Positions 1-11,347 of a stretch of DNA of 64,000 nucleotides are shown piece after piece. The DNA is from Cellulomonas hominis (GTDB lineage Bacteria > Actinomycetota > Actinomycetes > Actinomycetales > Cellulomonadaceae): assembly GCF_014201095.1 (NCBI RefSeq), contig NZ_JACHDN010000001.1, positions 1,984,001 through 2,048,000 of the forward strand. Direction: 5' to 3'. Position 1 is the first letter of the stretch, and each line of letters opens with the position of its first letter. Position numbers and translations under genes: made by a program. The notes under the pieces were generated by a model that was given only the letters and a program-made list of their open reading frames with translations, was not told the origin of the DNA and ran no database searches.

Positions 1-205
1 TATACAGAACCGGATCCATGTTTCTCCGGGTGACGCCGCATGTTGCGGGGGCGTGACGATCCGGCGGGGCCTCGACAGCTGCTCTCCGCGCCCGCGCGCG
101 CGAGGCCGCGGGTCGTCCGGAGGCCCGGCGCGGGCGACCCGGGGCGGGCTACCGTGGCGTCCGTGCGGCCGCGCCGGTCGCGCACCGGACGAGGGACGGG
201 GCCCC

Positions 206-2098
206 ATGCGACGGACCGGCACGGCGGGCGCGCTCGCGCTGCTCGTCGCCGTCGGGCTGGGCTGGCTGCTCGCGGGACCGGCCGTCGCGGCGGCCGGCGA
301 CCCGGGTGCCGGGGCCGGCGCAGCCGCGGCCGTCGAGTCGCCCGCACCGGCGGTCACGTCGTCCGCGACCGCGGTGCCGCCCGCACCGACGCCGACCCCG
401 AGCGTCTCGCCGGCGCCGCCCGGCCCCACCACGGGGCCCACGGACGAACCGGCGCCCGCGCCCGGCCCCACGTCGACCGCTCCCGCGCCGACGCCCACGC
501 CGACCACCGGGGGCGCCGGCGCGGACGAGCCGGACGACGACGCCGGCGCGACCCGTCGCCCCGCGTCGCCGCCCGCCGTGACGTCCAGCCCGGTGCCCTG
601 GGGGCAGCTGATCGCGGCGCTCGCGGTCGTCGTGGCCGGGGCCGTCGCCGTCGTCGTGCTCGCCGCACGCCGGGCCCGGGCGGTCGCGGCCGCGGACCCC
701 GGGCCCGTGGCCGCCGACGGACCGGCCGGACCCCCCGCGCCGCCCGCGCCGCCGGAGGAGGTGCTGCGGCTCATGGTCACCTCCGGCGAGGCGATGATCG
801 ACGCCGGGCACACCGTGTCCTCCGTCGCGGAGACCCTGGACGACATCGCCGCGGCGCACGGCATCCCCGGCGCCGAGACCGTCGTGCTGCCGACCGCGCT
901 GCTGGTGTCCGTCCCGCAGGGCCAGGCGGTCGCGACCGCCGCCGTCACGACCGGCCGCCGGCCCCTGGACCTGTACCAGGTGGACGACCTCGCCGACGTG
1001 CTCCGCGACGCCACCGTCCCCGGCTCCGGGGTCGCCCCCGCGGCGCTCGCGGAGCGGGTCGCGGCCGTGCGCGACGAGCCCCGCCCGTTCGGTCCGCTCG
1101 CCCGGCTCGCCGGGTACCTGCTGCTGTCGGTCGGGCTCGCGGCGCTGCTCGGCGGGTCCTGGGTGGACCTGCTGGTCGCCGGGGCGCTCGGGGTCGCCGT
1201 CGGCGCCGTGCAGATCGCCGTGCCCCCGCTGTCCAGCGGCGTCCAGGTGGCGTTGACCGTCGCGGTGGCGTTCGGCGTGGCGCTCGCGGTGCTGCTGCTC
1301 GCGCGCGGCGTGCCGCACCTCGGCGTGCTGCCGTCGGTGATCGCCCCGCTCGCGCTGTTCCTGCCGGGCGGTCTGCTGACCACGGGCGTGCTCGAGCTCG
1401 CCGCGGGCCAGATGCTCTCCGGCGCCGGCCGGCTCGCCGCCGGGACCATGCAGCTCGCCCTGCTGGCCGGCGGCATCGTCGGCGCGGCCGTGCTGGTCGG
1501 CGTGCCCGAGCTGGACCTGTCCGCCTCCGACCAGCCGCTCGGCCCGGTGGCGCCCTGGGTGGGCGTCGTCCTGTTCGGCGTCGGCACCATGGCGTTCCGG
1601 TGCGGCCGGCCGCGGACCACCGGCTGGGTCGTGCTCGTGCTGCTGGTCGCCTACGGGGCGCAGGTGGTCGGCGGGGCGTTCTTCGGCGGCGAGCTCTCGG
1701 CGTTCGTGGGTGCCCTCGCGATGACGCCCGTGGCCCTGGTCGTGGCCCGGTTCCCGTCCGGGCCGTCGCCGCTGGTGTCGTTCCTGCCGGCGTTCTGGAT
1801 GCTGGTCCCCGGGGCGCTCGGCCTCGTCGGGGTGGCGACCCTGCTGGACGGCGGCGCGGGCGGCATCTCCACGCTCGTGTCCACCGCGTCGACCATGCTC
1901 GGGATCGCCCTGGGGGTGCTGCTCGGGCTCGCCGCCAGCCGGGCGCTGCCGGGCCTGCCGCACCGCCGCGGCGCGGACGGGCTGCCGGGGACGGCGGTCG
2001 TGGGCTGGCGGGCCCGGGTGTCGGAGCCGGCGGTGGCGAGCGCGGACGTGTCCGCGGACCCGCGCCCGGACCCGCCCGCGGACACCCCCCGGATCTGA
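206..2098 (+). CDS. ThrE-type threonine/serine exporter with exported N-terminal extension
   Basis: Predicted inner-membrane exporter of the ThrE family (DUF1212 plus DUF3815 halves), 630 residues, against roughly 490 for the classic corynebacterial ThrE. The start at 206 is chosen because GAGGGACGGGG lies just upstream and the next residues form a signal peptide (Arg pair, then a Leu/Val/Ala-rich core to about residue 30); an upstream in-frame start at 53 adds only Arg-rich sequence. Residues about 31-128 are Ala/Pro/Thr-rich and low complexity, followed by a membrane segment at about 130-153. The conserved cytoplasmic ThrE domain starts near residue 187 and contains the DAGHTV motif; roughly ten hydrophobic segments follow. 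The transport family is recognised from sequence; the substrate is inferred. The extra exported Pro/Thr-rich segment is unusual. Confidence 0.82.
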   Translation: MRRTGTAGALALLVAVGLGWLLAGPAVAAAGDPGAGAGAAAAVESPAPAVTSSATAVPPAPTPTPSVSPAPPGPTTGPTDEPAPAPGPTSTAPAPTPTPTTGGAGADEPDDDAGATRRPASPPAVTSSPVPWGQLIAALAVVVAGAVAVVVLAARRARAVAAADPGPVAADGPAGPPAPPAPPEEVLRLMVTSGEAMIDAGHTVSSVAETLDDIAAAHGIPGAETVVLPTALLVSVPQGQAVATAAVTTGRRPLDLYQVDDLADVLRDATVPGSGVAPAALAERVAAVRDEPRPFGPLARLAGYLLLSVGLAALLGGSWVDLLVAGALGVAVGAVQIAVPPLSSGVQVALTVAVAFGVALAVLLLARGVPHLGVLPSVIAPLALFLPGGLLTTGVLELAAGQMLSGAGRLAAGTMQLALLAGGIVGAAVLVGVPELDLSASDQPLGPVAPWVGVVLFGVGTMAFRCGRPRTTGWVVLVLLVAYGAQVVGGAFFGGELSAFVGALAMTPVALVVARFPSGPSPLVSFLPAFWMLVPGALGLVGVATLLDGGAGGISTLVSTASTMLGIALGVLLGLAASRALPGLPHRRGADGLPGTAVVGWRARVSEPAVASADVSADPRPDPPADTPRI

Positions 2099-2141
2099 CG
2101 GCGCGCCCCTCCGTCCGCGCCGCGTCCGGCTGCGCGCGCGG

Positions 2142-2492
2142 TCAGCGATGGTGCGGCGGGGTCGCGTACAGGACGTGCTCCGTGTGGTGCAGCACGTTGG
2201 TCACGAGGGCCGCGACGTGCTCGTCCGGCTGGCCGTAGTACATCGTCGTGCCGTCCCGGCGGGCCGTGACCAGGCGTCCGGCCCGGAGCTTCGCCAGGTG
2301 CTGGGACACCGCCGGCCCGGGACGGTCGAGCGCGGCCGCGATCGCGGTCACCGACATCTCGGTGCCGTCGAGCATCGCGAGGATCGCGAGCCGGGTCCGG
2401 TCGGCGAGCAGCCGCAGCACCTCGACGGCGTGGTCGAGGTCGGCGTCCGGCGGAGCGGTGCGCTGCTGCTGCGGGGTGGCCACGAGGGTCAT
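2142..2492 (-). CDS. ArsR/SmtB-family winged-helix repressor
   Basis: 116-residue small transcription regulator. A winged helix covers about residues 22-92, with the recognition-helix stretch around PAVSQHLAKLR and a wing containing GRLVTARRDGTTMYY, all typical of ArsR. No Cys-pair metal site (ELCVCDL type) is present, so it is not a classic arsenic or cadmium sensor; His residues near the C-terminus (HHTEHV and the terminal HH) could bind metal but this is speculative. Its ATG overlaps the stop of the upstream MFS gene by 4 nt (ATGA), so the two are translationally coupled and the regulator very likely controls its own transporter operon. Confidence 0.88.
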   Translation of the reverse strand: MTLVATPQQQRTAPPDADLDHAVEVLRLLADRTRLAILAMLDGTEMSVTAIAAALDRPGPAVSQHLAKLRAGRLVTARRDGTTMYYGQPDEHVAALVTNVLHHTEHVLYATPPHHR

Positions 2493-3745
2493 GATCGCAC
2501 CCGCTCCGCCGCGGGCACCGGCGCCGGCCGGGGCCACAGCGCCGCCGCGGCGACCGTGGCGCCCCCGGCGACGGCCGCGAGCAGCACCGCGGTGCCGCCG
2601 AGGCCGACGGCGCCCGCGCCGCCCAGCCACCCGGCCAGCGGGTACGTGACCAGCCAGCACGCGTGCGACAGGGAGAACTGCCCCGCGAACGCGGCGGCCA
2701 GGTCGGGACCCGGCACGCTGCGCCGCACGATCCGCCCCACGGGCGTCTCCACCGCGGACCAGCCCACGCCGACGAGCACCCAGAGCGTCCCGACCGCGAC
2801 CAGCCCGGCGGTGCCCGGCCCGCGCAGCGCGAGCGGCACGAGCGCGGTCGCGCCGGCGAGCAGCGCCGCGCCGCCCAGCATGACCCGGCGCTCCGGGACG
2901 CGGCGCAGCACCCGCGGCAGCAGGAACGCCGCGGTCATCGAGCCGGCGCCGTTCGCCGCGAGCAGCACCGCGACGGTCCCCTCCCCGCCGCCGAACGTGC
3001 CGCGGACGACCACGACCGTCTGCACCAGCACGTACGCGCCGGCGGCGGCCACCGCGAGGTTGAGCGCGAGCACCGGGCGCAGCGCCGGGGTGCGGACCAG
3101 CAGCGCCGCCCCCCGCCGGGCGCGCGCGCCGAACGGCTGCTCCGGCGCGTCGTCGTCGCCGGGGCCGGACCCGCCCCGCGGCGGCAGGACGGTGGTCAGC
3201 ACCAGCGCGGCCGACGCCGCGAACCCGGCGGCCGTCCCGCCGAACAGCGCGGCCGAGGGCACGACGAGCAGCAGCGCGGCCGCGAGCACGGGGGACAGCA
3301 CCGCCTCCAGGTCGTAGGCGAGCCGGGACAGCGACAGGGCGGCGGTGTAGTCGTCCTCGTCGGGCAGGACGTCGGGCACCACGGACTGGAACGTCGGCGT
3401 GAACGTGGCCGAGGCGGCCTGCAGCACGAACACCAGCACGTACACCTGCCACACCTCGCCGACGAACGGCAGGCCGAGCGCCACCACCAGCCGCAGCAGG
3501 TCCGCGCCGACCAGCACGTGCCGCCGGGGGAGCCGGGCCACCGCGGCGGCGGCGAGGGGTGCGACGAGCACGTAGGCGACCATCTTGACCGCCAGCGCCG
3601 TGCCGAGGACCGCCCCGGCGTCGGCGCCCGCGAGGTCGTAGGCGAGCAGGCCGAGCGCGACGGTGGCGAGGCCGGTCCCGGCGAGGGCGACGACCTGCGC
3701 GACGAACAGCCGGCGGTACACGGGGTGGGCGAGGGCGCGGAGCAC
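2489..3745 (-). CDS. MFS transporter (12-TM efflux type)
   Basis: 418-residue major facilitator protein of the EntS/macrolide-efflux-like group, with about 12 hydrophobic segments split by a charged central loop (residues about 185-210, rich in Asp, Glu, Arg). The GTG start at 3745 is preceded by a weak GAGG on the minus strand. It is the first gene of a two-gene unit whose second gene is an ArsR repressor, overlapping by 4 nt. An inverted repeat (TGCGTA-N10-TACGCA) lies immediately upstream. ArsR-coupled MFS genes usually export a metal chelate or small toxic molecule; the substrate cannot be told from the sequence. Confidence 0.85.
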   Translation of the reverse strand: MLRALAHPVYRRLFVAQVVALAGTGLATVALGLLAYDLAGADAGAVLGTALAVKMVAYVLVAPLAAAAVARLPRRHVLVGADLLRLVVALGLPFVGEVWQVYVLVFVLQAASATFTPTFQSVVPDVLPDEDDYTAALSLSRLAYDLEAVLSPVLAAALLLVVPSAALFGGTAAGFAASAALVLTTVLPPRGGSGPGDDDAPEQPFGARARRGAALLVRTPALRPVLALNLAVAAAGAYVLVQTVVVVRGTFGGGEGTVAVLLAANGAGSMTAAFLLPRVLRRVPERRVMLGGAALLAGATALVPLALRGPGTAGLVAVGTLWVLVGVGWSAVETPVGRIVRRSVPGPDLAAAFAGQFSLSHACWLVTYPLAGWLGGAGAVGLGGTAVLLAAVAGGATVAAAALWPRPAPVPAAERVRS

Positions 3746-3757
3746 GGCCTCAGTGTG

Positions 3758-3779
3758 TGCGTATCTGCGCGACTACGCA
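3758..3779. promoter_or_regulatory. Inverted repeat upstream of MFS-arsR, candidate ArsR operator
   Basis: Perfect 6-bp arms TGCGTA (3758-3763) and TACGCA (3774-3779) separated by 10 nt, 13 nt before the GTG start of the MFS gene on the minus strand. On the minus strand CATACT just upstream could serve as a -10. The position fits autoregulation by the ArsR protein encoded downstream; the symmetry is seen, the role is inferred. Confidence 0.4.
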
Positions 3780-3861
3780 AGTATGCACCGCGGCTCGACA
3801 CGCCGGGCCCGCGCGACACGCCGGACGTGCATCACCCCGCCGCCGGGGCGGGTGAAACGTC

Positions 3862-4029
3862 CGTCCACATGTGCGTCCGCATGTGGGTGGATCTGGGGAC
3901 GCCTGTGGACGGCTGTGGACGACGCCGCAGGCCGCGCAGGTGCGCCCGCACGCGGGTCGCGTGTCAGTGGTCGGTCGTAGCCTGTGGATGAAGTCGGACA
4001 GCGGGGCGTCATGCACAGCCTGTGGAGAA
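3862..4029. promoter_or_regulatory. Cluster of DnaA-box-like TGTGGA motifs upstream of nrdHIEF
   Basis: Five TGTGGA/TCCACA motifs lie within about 170 bp: inverted at 3861-3869 and direct at 3904, 3914, 3983 and 4021. Against TGTGGACAA/TGTGGATAA (complement of the DnaA box), those at 3914, 3983 and 4021 match 8 of 9 positions; those at 3861 and 3904 match 7 of 9. They fill most of the otherwise gene-free 3746-4224 interval between the MFS gene and nrdH. DnaA is known to control nrdAB in Escherichia coli; a similar role here is inference. Confidence 0.35.
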
Positions 4030-4042
4030 CGACACACGTGTA

Positions 4043-4090
4043 ACACCAGCCCTTGTGGTCCCTTGCCGGACGCACCACTAGGTGTAGTGT
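4043..4090 (+). promoter_or_regulatory. NrdR box pair and promoter of nrdHIEF
   Basis: Two 16-bp elements resemble the NrdR consensus ACACwAtATaTwGTGT. The distal one (4043-4058) keeps the ACAC and GTG ends; the proximal one (4075-4090, CCACTA...TAGTGT) matches about 12 of 16. Their starts are 32 bp apart, close to three helical turns, as in known NrdR box pairs. TTGCCG (4063-4068) and TAGTGT (4085-4090), 16 bp apart, could be the -35 and -10, so the proximal box would cover the -10. The first gene, nrdH, starts at 4225. This indicates repression by ATP/dATP-bound NrdR, whose gene is not in the window. Confidence 0.75.
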
Positions 4091-4224
4091 TCTGACTCGC
4101 CGCTCGGAGCGGGGCCCGGACGCCGGGCGACCAGCCCGGGACGGCCGCAGAGCAGCAGCACCAGCAGTGCGGGGCGGGCGCGGGGGCGCACGTACCAGCT
4201 TGGCCTTCACACCGGGGAGACACG

Positions 4225-4470
4225 ATGACCATCACCGTCTACAGCAAGCCGTCGTGCGTCCAGTGCAACGCGACCTACCGCGCCCTGGACAAGGCCGGCC
4301 TGCAGTACGAGGTCGTCGACATCACCGAGGACGCCGACGCGCGCGACTACGTCATGTCGCTCGGCCACCTGCAGGCCCCGGTCGTCGTGGCGGACGGCCA
4401 CCACTGGTCCGGCTACCGCCCCGACCAGATCAAGGCGATCGCCGACCGCGCCGCGGTCTCCGTCGCCTGA
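4225..4470 (+). CDS. nrdH: NrdH-redoxin (glutaredoxin-like electron donor)
   Basis: 81-residue thioredoxin-fold protein that reduces the NrdE subunit of class Ib ribonucleotide reductase, itself reduced by thioredoxin reductase. The active-site CVQC lies at residues 11-14, and the NrdH signature WSGYRPD is near the C-terminus (about 61-67). Length matches the family. The ATG at 4225 has GGGGAGA five bases upstream. It is the first gene of nrdHIEF, downstream of an NrdR box pair; a gap of 81 nt precedes nrdI. Confidence 0.96.
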   Translation: MTITVYSKPSCVQCNATYRALDKAGLQYEVVDITEDADARDYVMSLGHLQAPVVVADGHHWSGYRPDQIKAIADRAAVSVA

Positions 4471-4925
4471 CCCGGCCGACGGCCGCCCGCTGACCCGGGC
4501 GGCCCGGCCGCACGGCACCACGATCCGACCGGGGCGAGGGGGGATCGAGCGATGAGCTCACTGGTCTACTTCTCCAGCGTCTCGGAGAACACCCGCCGGT
4601 TCGTCGAGAAGCTCGACATCGACGCGACGCGCATCCCGCTCCGCCCGACGGAGCCGTTCCTGCACGTGCAGGACCCCTACGTGCTGGTGGTCCCCACGTA
4701 CGGCGGCGGCAACGAGGGCGGCGCGGTGCCGCGTCAGGTCGTGAAGTTCCTCAACGACCAGGCCAACCGCTCCCTGATCCGCGGCGTCATCGCGGCGGGG
4801 AACACCAACTTCGGCGCGCACTACTGCATGGCCGGAGACATCATCGCCGCGAAGTGCCAGGTCCCGTACCTGTACGCCTTCGAGCTCATGGGAACGACCG
4901 AGGACGTCACTCGCGTCCGAGAGGG

Positions 4926-8124
<3,199 letters not shown>

Positions 8125-8153
8125 TCCCCGCCTGACGCGCACCGACGACGACG

Positions 8154-8179
8154 CCCCGCCGAGCAGCCGCTCGGCGGGG
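8154..8179. terminator. Bidirectional hairpin terminator between nrdF and the GMC oxidase gene
   Basis: Perfect 10-bp stem CCCCGCCGAG / CTCGGCGGGG with a 6-nt loop, between two convergent genes (nrdF ends at 8124, the minus-strand gene ends at 8191). It lacks a clear U tract, as is usual in high-GC actinobacteria. Confidence 0.8.
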
Positions 8180-8190
8180 TGTCCGTCAGC

Positions 8191-9900
8191 TCAGGCCGCG
8201 ACCGTCTCCGCCACCTCGGTCGCCCGCGTCAGCCCGCCGTCGGGGTGCTGCTCGGCGACGAAGGCGCTCGCCCGCGCCGCGAGCGCCATGATCGTGAGCG
8301 CGGGACCGACGGTGCTGCTGCTGACGAACGACGACGCGTCCGGCACGAACACGTTCGGCGCGTCCCACAGCTGGTTGACGCCGTTCATCACGGAGGTGGC
8401 CGGGTCGGTGCCCATCCGCGCGCCGCCGCACTCGTGGATCGCCGCGCCGAGCACGATCGACATCTTGATGCCCTGCTTGAAGATGAGCCGCTGCAGCGGG
8501 GTGAAGTCCGGCCACACCTTGTCGGACTCCAGGCCCGCGGCCGACCCGATGAAGTTGACCCGGTAGCCGGCCTCGTCGGCCATCTGCTTCAGCGCGGTCA
8601 TCGTGCGCTTCAGCAGCACCCGGTCGTTCTCGCCCATGCTGAGGTCGATGTGCGGGATCGGCACGCCCCAGCGGTCCCTGCGGTGGCGGTTGAGCCGCAC
8701 GGAGTTGTCGTACCGGGCGAGCATCTCGCCGGCGCCGCCCAGCCCGAACGCCGCGGGGTGCCCGTCGGGGACGGGGAACCGGCCGCCGAGGCCCTGGAAC
8801 GAGATGCCGCGCAGGAACCCGTCCTCCGGCTCGGCGCCCAGGTTCTCGTAACGGGGGATGAGGATGCCGCCCGGGGTGCCGTAGAACGGGTCGGCCGGCA
8901 GGTTGTCGGCGGGGTCCCACTGCCCGGCGTGCCTCGGCGAGTCGAAGAACCCGATGCTCATGGTCTGGTCCATGAAGTACCGCCCGAGCAGGCCCGACGA
9001 GTTCCCGAGGCCCTCGGGGTGCCGCGCCGACCCGGAGTTCAGCAGCAGCCGGATCGACTCGATGGTGGACCCGCAGACCAGCACGGCGTCGGCGAACACC
9101 CGGTGCTCCCGCCGCGTGGTCCGGTCGACGAACACCGCACCCGTGGCCAGGCCCGTGCGGTCGTCGGTGGTGATCCGGCTGACCACCGCCTCGGTGCGCA
9201 CCGTCAGCCGACCGGTGCGCCGCGCGGCCGCGATGCCGGGGGGCACCCGGTCCGGGAACGGCGCCTGCACCCGCCAGGAGATGACCTTCCGCTCGGGCCA
9301 GCGCGCCTCGACCTTCTCCTTGAAGTCGCGCTCGACGCGGGTGAGGAAGCCGGGTCCGGCGTAGCGACCGTCCGGCGGGTGCACCAGGCCGTCCGCGTCG
9401 CCGTAGACCCCGACGGCCTCCTCGACCCGGTCGTACCAAGGCTCGAGGTCGGCGTAGCCGAGCGGCCAGTCGGTGCCGTACCCGTCCCGCGACGCGGCCC
9501 GGAAGTCGACGTCGGACATGCGCTGCAGCACGCGGCCGTAGCTGTTCATCCGGCCGCCGAGCAGCTTGCTGCGCACCCACAGGTAGGGGTGCGTGAGCGG
9601 GGTCGAGTACGGGTCCTCCCAGTCGTTCACCAGGAAACGGTTGGACGACTCGCTGAAGTAGGGACGGCGCGCCTGGGTGAACTGGCCGGAAGCCATCGCG
9701 CGGGCGCGCGCCACGAGGTCCATGCCCATGGCGGCCGGCTTCTTGCGGGCGGGCGGGACGAAGTCCTCCTCGCGCAGCTCCCGGCCCGCCTCCAGGAGCA
9801 GGACGTCGAGGCCGCGCTCGGTGAGCTCGGCGGCGGCGGTGCTGCCGGCGGGGCCGGAGCCGATGACGAGGGCGTCGAAGGTGCGGTCGGTGTGGGCCAT
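8191..9900 (-). CDS. FAD-dependent GMC oxidoreductase, candidate (C-)glycoside 3-oxidase
   Basis: 569-residue flavoprotein of the glucose-methanol-choline family. The Rossmann FAD motif GSGPAG starts at residue 14 and ends in the acidic LLLEAG turn; the C-terminal GMC_oxred_C block contains HECGGARMGTDPAT with the likely catalytic H489. The second catalytic position, usually Asn or His in an NP(T/A) stretch, reads VGPALT here, so the usual Asn is not visible. It is the last gene of a minus-strand operon with an alpha/beta deglycosidase-like pair (19 nt after the beta gene), the same association as the FAD-dependent C-glycoside 3-oxidase CarA of Microbacterium. The proposed reaction is oxidation of the 3-OH of a glycosyl unit; the substrate is inferred from context. 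Confidence 0.82.
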   Translation of the reverse strand: MAHTDRTFDALVIGSGPAGSTAAAELTERGLDVLLLEAGRELREEDFVPPARKKPAAMGMDLVARARAMASGQFTQARRPYFSESSNRFLVNDWEDPYSTPLTHPYLWVRSKLLGGRMNSYGRVLQRMSDVDFRAASRDGYGTDWPLGYADLEPWYDRVEEAVGVYGDADGLVHPPDGRYAGPGFLTRVERDFKEKVEARWPERKVISWRVQAPFPDRVPPGIAAARRTGRLTVRTEAVVSRITTDDRTGLATGAVFVDRTTRREHRVFADAVLVCGSTIESIRLLLNSGSARHPEGLGNSSGLLGRYFMDQTMSIGFFDSPRHAGQWDPADNLPADPFYGTPGGILIPRYENLGAEPEDGFLRGISFQGLGGRFPVPDGHPAAFGLGGAGEMLARYDNSVRLNRHRRDRWGVPIPHIDLSMGENDRVLLKRTMTALKQMADEAGYRVNFIGSAAGLESDKVWPDFTPLQRLIFKQGIKMSIVLGAAIHECGGARMGTDPATSVMNGVNQLWDAPNVFVPDASSFVSSSTVGPALTIMALAARASAFVAEQHPDGGLTRATEVAETVAA

Positions 9901-9919
9901 GCGTCTGATCTCCGTCGAC

Positions 9920-10315
9920 TCAGAGGGTGATGGTGCGGGTCCGTTCGCCCCCGAAGGGGATCGGGATGTACGCCACGCGGATCTTCAGCCGCAGCGTCAC
10001 CTCGTGGTCGCCGGCGGGCAGGCCGCCGTTCAGCCACCGCACGCGCAGCGGGGTGCCGTACTCCCAGCGGTACGTCGTGACGGTGGCGGCCTCGTCGAGC
10101 GTGAACCAGTCCGCCCCGTCGGGAGACACGACGAGCTCGTCGCGCGGCACCTCGGCGCCGTCCACGACCAGCTCGACGGCGTGCACCATCGACAGCGGGA
10201 TGCCGCGGTAGTAGGTGATGAGCGTCTCGACCTGGAAGGCGCCGGCGCCGGAGGCGGTGACGACGTTGCGGGCCGAGCCCTCGGTGAACACGTAGCTGTC
10301 GAACACCTCGGTCAC
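9920..10315 (-). CDS. Small beta subunit of C-glycoside deglycosidase type (DUF6379-like), locus 1
   Basis: 131-residue protein with no transmembrane segment, rich in short beta strands. It contains TYYRGIPLSMV (34-44) and RVRWLNGGLP (91-100), motifs shared with the second small subunit in this window (YYRGLPLSAV and RVRVFNGGLA). Small proteins of this family pair with a TIM-barrel subunit in C-glycoside deglycosidases (CarBC, DfgAB, DgpBC type), completing the active site. The GTG start overlaps the stop of the alpha gene as GTGA, so stoichiometric co-translation is likely. It is followed 19 nt later by the GMC oxidase gene. Family assignment rests on motif memory and context; the precise substrate is unknown. 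Confidence 0.78.
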   Translation of the reverse strand: MTEVFDSYVFTEGSARNVVTASGAGAFQVETLITYYRGIPLSMVHAVELVVDGAEVPRDELVVSPDGADWFTLDEAATVTTYRWEYGTPLRVRWLNGGLPAGDHEVTLRLKIRVAYIPIPFGGERTRTITL

Positions 10316-11337
10316 TCCCCGTCCGCGTGCGTGGCGGGGTGCGCGGTCAGCATCCGCTGGTGCGCGCGCACCTGCCCCTGGTCGTCCACGGGGGCGTCGA
10401 CCGGCGCGAACCGGTTGCCCTCGTACTCGCTGGCGACGTAGCCGTCGTAGCCGATCCGGTGCAGCCGGTCGAGCACGGCCGGGTAGTCGATCGAGTACTC
10501 GGTGCCGTCGGGCAGCATCTCGAAGAACTTGCCGTGCACGTGCCGTAGGTAGGGTGCGTGCTCGTCCAGCACGTCGAGCGGCGTGCGCTCGTACCCGGTG
10601 GAGAAGAACGCGTACTCGGCATCCACCGGACCCCGGAACAGCGCGGTGAGCTCCTCGGGGAAGGCCATGCCGTGGTCCGAGCCGTCGCTGAACACCCGCA
10701 GCGTGTCGCCGTGCCGGTCGTACAGCTCGTCGATCTTGTCGGCGACGGCCGGGGTGAGCCCGAGCCCGGTGAAGTATGCCGTGGACACGCGCGGGTGCCG
10801 GTCGCAGAAGATCCCGAGATCGATCACGAGACCGAGCCGCTCCGACTGGGCGCGCCGCATCATGTCGACCCACTGCCGGGTCAGCGTGCCCTGGAAGCTC
10901 ATGCCCGCGTGGATCTCGAGCGCCATCGTGACGCCGATCCGCTCCGCGTGCGGCAGCACGGCCTCGGTGACCTCGGCGGAGGTGTCGGACACCAGGCGCA
11001 CCAGGTCGAAGCCGAGCCGCTTGCTGACGTCGAGCTCGTGGCGCAGCAGCTCGGCCTGCTCCCGCACCCGCAGCGTGCGGTTCGCGTACAGGGTGGAGTT
11101 GACGAACACGTCGTTGCACACCGGAACCAGTCCGGACGCGTCGAGCGCCGACCGCCAGGCGGCCACGGTCTCGTCGGTCGGGTGCGGGGTCGCGGTGATC
11201 ATCTGGTCGCTGATCAGCTCGACGCCCTCGGCGCCGGCGTCCGCCACGAACCGCAGCGCCCCGGCGAGGTCGAGCCGCCCGCGGGCGTAGGAGTCCTGCA
11301 GGCTGTACATGCTGACAGCAGTCCTGATCCTGCTCAT
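10312..11337 (-). CDS. TIM-barrel alpha subunit of C-glycoside deglycosidase type, locus 1
   Basis: 341-residue AP-endonuclease-2/sugar-isomerase-fold protein. Likely metal and catalytic residues at barrel strand ends are E141 and H143 (LEIHAG), D173 (LVIDLG), H268 (HVHGKF) and E304 (ASEYEG), the same set as in the second alpha subunit of this window. In the known deglycosidases this subunit holds a divalent metal and performs beta-elimination on a 3-keto glycoside. Sequence beyond residue 310 (APVDAPVDDQG and on) is less conserved. It lies 10 nt after the ROK kinase gene and overlaps the beta gene by 4 nt. An alternative role as a plain sugar isomerase is less likely because of the fused-operon beta partner and oxidase. 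Confidence 0.8.
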   Translation of the reverse strand: MSRIRTAVSMYSLQDSYARGRLDLAGALRFVADAGAEGVELISDQMITATPHPTDETVAAWRSALDASGLVPVCNDVFVNSTLYANRTLRVREQAELLRHELDVSKRLGFDLVRLVSDTSAEVTEAVLPHAERIGVTMALEIHAGMSFQGTLTRQWVDMMRRAQSERLGLVIDLGIFCDRHPRVSTAYFTGLGLTPAVADKIDELYDRHGDTLRVFSDGSDHGMAFPEELTALFRGPVDAEYAFFSTGYERTPLDVLDEHAPYLRHVHGKFFEMLPDGTEYSIDYPAVLDRLHRIGYDGYVASEYEGNRFAPVDAPVDDQGQVRAHQRMLTAHPATHADGE

Positions 11338-11347
11338 GGCCGCCCCC

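Noticed and set aside
1..205. Gene remnant at the left window edge
   Set aside because: No frame with recognisable protein features; only an Arg-rich open frame in phase with the ThrE gene, so left as leader or intergenic DNA.
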